Source of the DNA: an uncultured Lachnospiraceae bacterium
GTDB lineage: Bacteria; Bacillota; Clostridia; Lachnospirales; Lachnospiraceae
Reading direction: 5' to 3'
NCBI GenBank assembly: GCA_902783445.1
Contig: CACZQX010000112.1
Location: 1-9,951, forward strand
Length of the DNA stretch: 9,951 nucleotides
Each line of letters opens with the position of its first letter. The first letter of the stretch is position 1. Below are positions 4,481 to 9,951 of this stretch, piece after piece. A program made the position numbers and the translations under genes. Under the pieces are notes generated by a model that was not told the DNA's origin, searched no databases, and saw nothing but the letters and a program-made list of their open reading frames with translations.

Positions 4481-5767
4481 TTGGTTGGCATTTATAACAA
4501 CTATATTTCCACATACGGTTCTTCCGAGGTCAATAAGTATGACACTCACAAAAAAGAAGAGCTTAAAACCGTTTACAATTCCATAGTAAAAAAAGCCAAA
4601 ACTTCTCCTTTGTATAAAGTAGATTTAAATGAGTCTGTGCAAAAATATGTTGTAGACCTCAAAGAAAGTGCTCGTTTGCTCAAAAATACGGCAGAGGAAT
4701 TTTCCGCTGACCACGGCGACCTTCGCGGCTTCAGCAAAAAAGTTGCTTATTCAAACGACGAATCCAAGGTTGCGGCTCATCTTATAGACTTAGACGGTGT
4801 GGATGATGACATCAAAGAAATAACTTTAGATGTTAAAAATCTTGCAAGTCCGCAGGTGAATGTAGGAAATTTCTTAAGCGAACGTTCAAACAATCTAAAT
4901 CCGGGAGCTTATTCCTTTGATTTAAGCATAGACGGTTTTGACTATGAATTTAAATTTAACGTTGACGAAAGCGATTCGGCGGTTGACACACAAAAGAAAA
5001 TCGTTCGTCTGATTAACAAAGCGGATATAGGACTTAATGCCACTCTTGCGGTTAACGATCAAGACAGAAGTGCCGTTAAGATTCAGTCAGTGGCAACCGG
5101 AGAAACGGAAGATGGCTTAATTTTCAAAATCAGCGACAGCGGCTTGTCGGAAAATACAAGCGCGGTAAATCTCTTTGGTTTGAACAAGGTTTATTCCGCA
5201 GCAAGTGATGCTCACTTTACCATTAACGGTGAGGAAAATTCCTCTACTTCAAACAATTTTACGGTAAATAACGCATATGACATCACTCTCAGAGACACAA
5301 CCGAAGAAAATGTTCCGGTTACGGTAGGACTTAAAAACGATGCCGATGCCATTATGGATAATGTTCAATTGCTCCTTGATAAATTCAACAGCATGGTAGA
5401 ACTTACCAAGGCGGATGATGATGTTGTAAGTTCGGGACGTAAACTTGAGCATGACATCTCAGTATTGGCAGAAAAAAACCGCAGTGCTCTCGAATCCAAC
5501 GGTCTTATAATTGATAGTGACAATTACGTAACCTTGGACAAAGCACTTTTTACCCAGGCTATTAATGAAGGACGATTGCCGGAGGCTTTGAACTCTCTTA
5601 ATAATTTTAACAGGGATTTAAGTAACAAAGCGTCCCAGATAGCCCTAGACCCGATGGAATACGTCAAAAAGGTTATAGTGACTTATCCAAATCCTCATAA
5701 TACCGTTAATCAAAATCCGTACATGACTTCAATTTACAGCGGAATGATGTATAACAACTATACTTAA
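4478..5767 (+). CDS. FliD-like flagellar filament-associated protein, noncanonical
   Basis: A 429-aa protein related to the filament cap protein FliD (hook-associated protein 2). The recognisable parts are the segment ITLDVKNLASPQVNVGNFL (115-133), a GAYSFDLSIDGFDYEFKFNV strand region with following KIVRLINKADIG (143-185), the FliD-type ASDAHFTINGEENSSTSNNFTV...YDITL core (242-271), and a helical end with ALESNGLIIDSDNYVTLDKALFTQAI (337-362) resembling the FliD C-terminal region. The N-terminus (1-75) is a helical LVGIYNNYISTYG...DTHKKEELKTVYN segment unlike canonical FliD, and the C-terminus is short, ending in SGMMYNNYT. No signal peptide is seen, consistent with flagellar type III export. 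The start is TTG at 4478, justified by AAGGAGG and by the promoter further upstream. It is probably secreted to the filament; whether it is the true cap or a paralog is open. Confidence 0.75.
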   Translation: MLVGIYNNYISTYGSSEVNKYDTHKKEELKTVYNSIVKKAKTSPLYKVDLNESVQKYVVDLKESARLLKNTAEEFSADHGDLRGFSKKVAYSNDESKVAAHLIDLDGVDDDIKEITLDVKNLASPQVNVGNFLSERSNNLNPGAYSFDLSIDGFDYEFKFNVDESDSAVDTQKKIVRLINKADIGLNATLAVNDQDRSAVKIQSVATGETEDGLIFKISDSGLSENTSAVNLFGLNKVYSAASDAHFTINGEENSSTSNNFTVNNAYDITLRDTTEENVPVTVGLKNDADAIMDNVQLLLDKFNSMVELTKADDDVVSSGRKLEHDISVLAEKNRSALESNGLIIDSDNYVTLDKALFTQAINEGRLPEALNSLNNFNRDLSNKASQIALDPMEYVKKVIVTYPNPHNTVNQNPYMTSIYSGMMYNNYT

Positions 5768-5801
5768 AAAAGGAAATGCTTATGCAAACATTTCCTTTTT
5801 T
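5766..5801. terminator. Bidirectional terminator between convergent genes
   Basis: AAAAAAGGAAATG (5766-5778) and CATTTCCTTTTTT (5789-5801) form a 13-bp stem with a 10-nt loop. The T-run serves the FliD-like gene on the plus strand, whose stop overlaps the first stem bases, and the complementary A-run gives a U-run for the minus-strand glycosyltransferase ending at 5843. Confidence 0.88.
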
Positions 5802-5842
5802 CTTTTCTTTATTTTTCTTATCTAATTTTTTCGACGACTCTC

Positions 5843-7027
5843 TTAAATATTTGTTTGCCCCGATACAATTTCCAGAATATCCTTTATTCTTTCTTCGTAA
5901 GTATGGTATTTTTTCAGCTTTTCATAAGCATTTGCGGCAATCTCTTTTCTTTCGCTTTCATGAGACAAAAAGTAATCGATTTTGTACAACATATCCTCTT
6001 CATCCGCATAATAAATATAATCCTCCCCGTCCGAAAAGCAATCCGCAAAATCAGCTTGATAATTTGTAAGCAGAAATCCTCCGCTTGCTATAATATCAAA
6101 GCATCTTAGAGGAATTCCCGTTTTTATACTCCTAAGAGAAATGTTTAAATTAATTTTCGCTCCGTTAAAAGCCAAAGAAGACTCATCCTCATATTCCAGC
6201 GTCCCCATATTTTTTGCTTTGGGAATACCTATATCATCATTTGGCGTATATACCTTAAGATTAAATTTTTCCGCTACAGCTGCCAAAAGTCTGTGTCTCT
6301 CTATTTGAGTAATTTTGCGTCCCAAAAAATAATGCGCAAAAACGTATTCCGGTGTTTCGGCACCACCTTTTGTGGCTTCAAGATTTGTTACTCTTTTCAT
6401 CTCATCCACAATGTCTTTTTTAAGCACATCTTCTACAAAATAATAACCGCTTACCTTAAGCTGCGCTTCTATTATTGCTTCAAGATAACCTCTTGCAAAA
6501 TCGCTTATTCCATCCAAGCGCTCATAAAGGTTAAATTCCTCATCATACATCCTTCCGACAAAAGCAACGTCCGCCTTGTATTTTTCCAAGAGCGACTTAT
6601 CCTCAAAAGCCTCTTTTGCTGTAAGCATTCTCACCGGATTTGCGCAAAGAGGCGCATAATAAACATTCTTAATTCCTATTTTTACCATCTCATCATACAT
6701 TGATTTATCAAATAAAAATATGTAATTACATGGATTAAGCACCGTATATGAGTACAAACTGATATGTGGGCAGTCATAAACCCAGGAAATATACTTTATA
6801 TTTTTTTCGTTACAGCAATTTGAAACAATCGGAAAATAATTTGATGAAAACACAATATCCGGTTTTGCAGTATCCAACGCTTCCGAAAGTCTTGCGGAAA
6901 AGGCAGGATTTTCTCTGTCTTCCGCATCTGTACCGTCAAAAAATCCAACCTCTGCACCTTGCTTTTCAAAGGCTCTTTTTATATCATCCCGTCCGAATGA
7001 ATGTTTCTTAATAAACAATACTTTCAT
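5843..7027 (-). CDS. CgeB-like glycosyltransferase (GT-B fold)
   Basis: A 394-aa soluble protein of the CgeB/DUF3880 glycosyltransferase group. The N-terminal half opens with MKVLFIKKHSFGRDDIKRAFEKQG and contains the YISWVYDCPH motif (79-88) typical of the DUF3880 domain. The C-terminal half has the family 1-type segment INLNISLRSIKTGIPLRCFDIIASGGFLLT (292-321), followed by DCFSDGEDYIYY and a HTYEER end (375-380), which form the sugar-nucleotide site in relatives. Donor and acceptor cannot be told. AAGGGAG sits 5 nt before the ATG. It lies 28 nt downstream of the LicD fusion and is almost certainly cotranscribed with it. Such genes often flank flagellin or spore-surface genes; the adjacent flagellin suggests filament glycosylation, which is inference. 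Confidence 0.82.
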   Translation of the reverse strand: MKVLFIKKHSFGRDDIKRAFEKQGAEVGFFDGTDAEDRENPAFSARLSEALDTAKPDIVFSSNYFPIVSNCCNEKNIKYISWVYDCPHISLYSYTVLNPCNYIFLFDKSMYDEMVKIGIKNVYYAPLCANPVRMLTAKEAFEDKSLLEKYKADVAFVGRMYDEEFNLYERLDGISDFARGYLEAIIEAQLKVSGYYFVEDVLKKDIVDEMKRVTNLEATKGGAETPEYVFAHYFLGRKITQIERHRLLAAVAEKFNLKVYTPNDDIGIPKAKNMGTLEYEDESSLAFNGAKINLNISLRSIKTGIPLRCFDIIASGGFLLTNYQADFADCFSDGEDYIYYADEEDMLYKIDYFLSHESERKEIAANAYEKLKKYHTYEERIKDILEIVSGQTNI

Positions 7028-7055
7028 TTATTCTCCCTTAATTTTATAATTCAAT

Positions 7056-9386
7056 CTAATCTAAAGCATAATTTGCAATCATTGCAGGCTTCTTCTTTAT
7101 TCTAAACGCGCAAAGATACGGCGACGGACTACCATAATAAGCATCAAAACAATCCGCTAATTCATCTGCCTTAGTCGGTTTTGAAGAGTCCACACTAAAC
7201 ACTCCTTTTGAACCGGCATAATCCAAAAGCTCAAAAATGGAATTTGCCAGATTCTCATCTACGGCTTTCCATTCATTTCTGTCAGCAGGATAAAGTATAA
7301 GCGATAAATCAACACTCTCTTTTGCTTCTTCAAAAACAGATATTTTGCTGTTTAACGAATTAAGCAATTCGTCTTTTTTCTCTGCCATTTCATTTGCACC
7401 CAAGCAAAATAATATTTTCTTTTTTCTTTCATTTGTGTCGGAGGATCTTTTAGTCGGTAATCCTAAAAAATCTTCTTCAAGGACAATCTTTTCGTTCCAT
7501 ATATCCACACTGTTCTCATCGGCAAAGACACTCAGTGCTTCTATATAACGCTTCTTTATTTTTTCCGATTGAACTACTACCTTATCCGAATAAACCACAG
7601 CGGGAGAACATGCATAATACTTTAAATTATACAAGTCACTTGAATCTTCTTTTTCAATTTCCCCGGTTTTGAATGCCGGAATATAAACAATATTATCGCA
7701 GAACTTCCTAAGAATACGGCTATAATATGCAGGCGGACATGTGAGGCAAGGATTGGATTCGTCATATGGAAACTGAACATAAACAGTATCCGGGCACTGA
7801 AAGGAAATATCATAATCAATCCAACTTACGCAAATTAGATCCTTTGGATATTCCTCAATCTTTGTTGCCTTTATTATTTCATCATCTGTCATTAAAATCT
7901 TTCCAAAAAAATTCTTCTTAATTAAGGGTAGAGGAACAACCGTAATATCAACCTTTTCATCGTGTTTGTATTTATTCTTTACCGGCTCCATCGACTTCCA
8001 TTCTTCGGGACCAATAGGAAGAAACAATATTTCTTTTCTTTCCAAAATATCGCTTTTTATTTTTTCTTCCAAATTCCTAAGAGCCTTTTCGCTTTTTACT
8101 AATATTTCTTTTTTTGCAGTTTGGACCGACCTTTTTAAAATACTGCTTTCTATCTCTTTGTAATCTTCCCACAAAGCATCACAATAAGCTTGAAGTGTTT
8201 CTATTATACTCACACTTATCTCGTTTTCTTCTCCCTTATACTTGCATATTAAATTTCCAAGATCCGCCGCTAATTGCTGACTGTCGGAAATCTTATTTGT
8301 AAATACATCAAAATTACCTGCCTCCAATACTCTCAAAGCATCGCTTAAAAGCATTTCCATTTCTTTAAGGCACTCGGATGTCAATTCCTTTAAAGAATTA
8401 CTTCTGTCTGCTTTGAGGCGCTTTAGCATTTCTCTGTCAAAAACAAATCCGGGAAATCTTTCCCCTGAAAGCTCTTCCATTTCTTCTTTTTGTTTTTCAA
8501 AAAAAGGATAGTCATGCCCACCCCATACTTTATGTATTTCGTTATAATTGCCGTATCTTGATGCCAAAACCGTATTATATGCTGCAGGCACGGGAATTGT
8601 TACATCCTCAAAAGGCAATCGAATAATACTGTCATAAAAAGATTTATCCTGTCCCATTTCCGGACCGATTTTTAACACCCAGGGGAAAATTTGCCCCACT
8701 TTTATAGCATCTTTTGAATCCACTTCCCCCATTTTCTTCTCGGCAAGCTTATAAAGAGCTACTCCTACATCCCTTTTTGCGGAATTTGAATCCAACAATT
8801 TCACTAAATCCAAATGATATTTATCTTCCAGATTTTCTAAATGGCTTTTTGCAATTTCCCGATTTAACTTTCCTTCAACAATTCCGTCTGCGATTGCCAA
8901 GATATTCATTATCTCTTTGTCTCGGGCCTTTTCTTTGTCCTCATCTTTATAAAGATAATCCTTTATAAAAATATCCACTCCCGCAAGCCAAGGAAAATTG
9001 TTGTGCTTATCCAGGTATTCTTCATCAAAGCACATCATAGAATTATTTACCACTCTTGATAAAAAAAGCCAGTGGTTTTCTTTTCTTTCATAATCATGGA
9101 TGGAAAACTCCTTTGGGAGTTCTTTATCTGCAACTTCTCTGAATCTTATATAATCATCCCTAAGCATGCATATGTCCAAATCGTCATCCCAAGGAATAAA
9201 GCCGCCGTGACGAACAGCACCTAAGAAAGTTCCCCAATCGGCAAAGTATTTAATATCGTATTTTTTGCAAATTCTTTCGATTTCACAAAGAACATCAAGC
9301 ACAGCTGCCCATGCCTGTTTTATCGCAGTCGTTACATAAAAACCGTTTCTTACTTCATCTTTGAAAAAATCCGCTGAATGTCCCAT
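7056..9386 (-). CDS. LicD-family phosphotransferase fused to a glycosyl/glycerophosphotransferase-like domain
   Basis: A 776-aa two-part protein. The N-terminal LicD domain (about 1-310) has the nucleotidyltransferase-fold motif WGTFLGAVRHGGFIPWDDDLDI (residues 51-72, with the DDD and D acidic residues), VDIFIKDYLY (137-146) and HKVWGGHDYPFF (285-296). LicD enzymes transfer phosphocholine or related phospho-groups to surface glycans. A charged helical linker covers about 325-450. The C-terminal half (452-776) resembles a GT-B-type, CDP-glycerol-phosphotransferase-like family I associate with Lachnospiraceae: EILFLPIGPEEWKSMEPV, DTVYVQFPYDESN, CDNIVYIPAFKTGEI, DKVVVQSEKIKKRYIE and a final DAYYGSPSPYL...KKPAMIANY. 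The usual RPHP-type motif appears as LYPAD. No signal peptide or membrane helix is visible. AGAGGA lies 7 nt upstream of the ATG. It is probably the first gene of a two-gene operon, next to flagellin. Confidence 0.8.
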   Translation of the reverse strand: MGHSADFFKDEVRNGFYVTTAIKQAWAAVLDVLCEIERICKKYDIKYFADWGTFLGAVRHGGFIPWDDDLDICMLRDDYIRFREVADKELPKEFSIHDYERKENHWLFLSRVVNNSMMCFDEEYLDKHNNFPWLAGVDIFIKDYLYKDEDKEKARDKEIMNILAIADGIVEGKLNREIAKSHLENLEDKYHLDLVKLLDSNSAKRDVGVALYKLAEKKMGEVDSKDAIKVGQIFPWVLKIGPEMGQDKSFYDSIIRLPFEDVTIPVPAAYNTVLASRYGNYNEIHKVWGGHDYPFFEKQKEEMEELSGERFPGFVFDREMLKRLKADRSNSLKELTSECLKEMEMLLSDALRVLEAGNFDVFTNKISDSQQLAADLGNLICKYKGEENEISVSIIETLQAYCDALWEDYKEIESSILKRSVQTAKKEILVKSEKALRNLEEKIKSDILERKEILFLPIGPEEWKSMEPVKNKYKHDEKVDITVVPLPLIKKNFFGKILMTDDEIIKATKIEEYPKDLICVSWIDYDISFQCPDTVYVQFPYDESNPCLTCPPAYYSRILRKFCDNIVYIPAFKTGEIEKEDSSDLYNLKYYACSPAVVYSDKVVVQSEKIKKRYIEALSVFADENSVDIWNEKIVLEEDFLGLPTKRSSDTNERKKKILFCLGANEMAEKKDELLNSLNSKISVFEEAKESVDLSLILYPADRNEWKAVDENLANSIFELLDYAGSKGVFSVDSSKPTKADELADCFDAYYGSPSPYLCAFRIKKKPAMIANYALD

Positions 9387-9407
9387 GAAATCATCCTCTC
9401 TGCTTTT

Positions 9408-9416
9408 ATTGTAACA
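9408..9416 (-). promoter_or_regulatory. Weak extended -10 candidate for the LicD-glycosyltransferase operon
   Basis: The minus strand reads TGTTACAAT, an extended -10 with one mismatch, 21 nt upstream of the LicD fusion start and downstream of the flagellin terminator. A TTGACT exists but at a spacing of 22 nt, too far for a normal -35. If used, the 5' leader would be about 15-20 nt, ending in the Shine-Dalgarno. Confidence 0.35.
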
Positions 9417-9439
9417 TGAATAAAAAAAAGAAAAAAGTC

Positions 9440-9469
9440 AAAAAACAAGCCAGCTTTCGCTGGCTTGTT
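9440..9469 (-). terminator. Flagellin gene terminator
   Basis: An 11-bp perfect stem, AACAAGCCAGC with GCTGGCTTGTT, encloses a GAAA tetraloop on the minus strand and is followed by a six-T run. It starts 23 nt after the flagellin stop codon. Such stability fits a highly expressed monocistronic flagellin mRNA and would insulate the LicD-glycosyltransferase operon from flagellin transcription. Confidence 0.92.
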
Positions 9470-9492
9470 ATACTGATTAAGCATCCGACAAC

Positions 9493-9951
9493 TTAACCAA
9501 GAAGGTTCATAACGCCCTGTGTCTGTGTGTTTGCCTGAGCTAACATTGACTGGCCTGCCTGAGCGAGGATAGAATATTTGCTAAATGAAACCATTTCCTT
9601 AGCCATATCTACGTCTCTGATACGTGACTCAGCTGCCTGTGTGTTTTCTGATGTTGTATCCAAGTTAGCCTGTGTGTGCTCAAGTCTGTTCTGAACTGCA
9701 CCGAGTTTAGAACGAATTGATGATAATGTTTCGATGGCATTCTGTACTTTTGTAATGCTTCCGCTTGCGTTTTCGTGCGTATCAACCTGGATGTCTGTTG
9801 CTGTTACGCCAAGTGTAGTAGCACTTGTGCTGTCAATTGATACTGCCATGTTCTGACCTTCGTTTGCACCAATCTGAAGCTGTGCTCCGCTAAGAGTTCC
9901 ATCAAGCAAGTTCTTTTTGTTGAACTGTGTTGTTGAAGAAATTCTTGTAAG
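9493..9951 (-). CDS. Flagellin, C-terminal part (gene continues beyond the window)
   Basis: The last 152 residues of a flagellin, open through the window edge; the frame continues upstream of the TTG at 9909, so that codon is not the start. The visible part begins LTRISSTTQFNKKNLLDGT, the end of the N-terminal D1 region, then QLQIGANEGQNMAVSI, a short linker and the conserved C-terminal D1/D0 helices: SIRSKLGAVQNRLEHTQANLDTTSENTQAAESRIRDVDMAKEMV and a typical end, SILAQAGQSMLAQANTQTQGVMNLLG. The distance between the two conserved regions is small (about 30 residues), so this is a short flagellin with almost no variable D2/D3 domain, as in many Clostridia. It is the likely substrate of the adjacent modification enzymes. 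Its promoter lies outside the window. Confidence 0.95.
   Translation of the reverse strand, partial: LTRISSTTQFNKKNLLDGTLSGAQLQIGANEGQNMAVSIDSTSATTLGVTATDIQVDTHENASGSITKVQNAIETLSSIRSKLGAVQNRLEHTQANLDTTSENTQAAESRIRDVDMAKEMVSFSKYSILAQAGQSMLAQANTQTQGVMNLLG

Noticed and set aside
5855..7011. Several plus-strand frames antisense to the glycosyltransferase
   Set aside because: Antisense shadows, rich in Phe/Leu/Ser from the A/T-rich minus-strand gene, with no ribosome sites or recognisable domains.
7056..9386. Possible frameshift or erroneous join in the 776-aa gene
   Set aside because: The frame is uninterrupted, the linker is a plausible charged helix, and no internal ribosome site or start suggests two separate genes; a fusion is the simpler reading.
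1..9951. CRISPR arrays, insertion sequences, tRNA or rRNA genes
   Set aside because: I found no regularly spaced direct repeats, transposase frames, terminal inverted repeats of IS type or tRNA cloverleaf signatures.

Overview
The window looks like a chromosomal segment from a motile, low-GC Clostridia, most likely a Lachnospiraceae relative (Roseburia/Butyrivibrio-like). The reasons are the gene order rpmG-secE-nusG-rplK-rplA-rplJ-rplL, strong AAGGAGG-type ribosome binding sites, an L10 leader RNA of the Firmicutes type, a four-cysteine L33, a very short SecE, and a flagellin whose C-terminus is typical of motile Lachnospiraceae. This placement is inference; no rRNA marker is present.

Region 1 (about 1-3540, minus strand) is the ribosomal protein/transcription factor cluster. 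It appears to be three units, each with its own candidate promoter: rpmG-secE-nusG (promoter near 3491-3520), rplK-rplA (extended -10 near 2454-2462) and rplJ-rplL (promoter near 1176-1204). Each unit begins with structured leader RNA. rplJ has the L10 autoregulatory leader with an intrinsic terminator. rplK and rplA each have a near-identical 26-nt element, directly before the Shine-Dalgarno, that resembles the L1-binding helix of 23S rRNA. rpmG has two hairpins between promoter and start.

Region 2 (3543-4477) holds a lone mobA-like molybdenum cofactor nucleotidyltransferase gene (minus) and a 308-nt divergent spacer with a good sigma-A promoter reading rightward.

Region 3 (4478-9951) is a flagellum-related accessory region. 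A 429-aa FliD-like protein with a TTG start is on the plus strand. Convergent to it on the minus strand are a CgeB-like glycosyltransferase and a 776-aa protein joining an N-terminal LicD phosphotransferase domain to a C-terminal glycosyltransferase/CDP-glycerol-phosphotransferase-like half. At the right edge is the C-terminal part of a flagellin gene ending at a strong terminator. The likely common theme is assembly and surface decoration of the flagellar filament: flagellin is the substrate, LicD/CgeB-like enzymes may add or modify a phospho-substituted glycan, and the FliD-like protein may act at the filament tip or as a secreted filament-associated protein. The functional link rests on position and family knowledge only.

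Two parts most deserve follow-up: the duplicated L1-operator mimic in the rplK-rplA unit, and the LicD fusion placed between flagellin and a noncanonical FliD-like gene.
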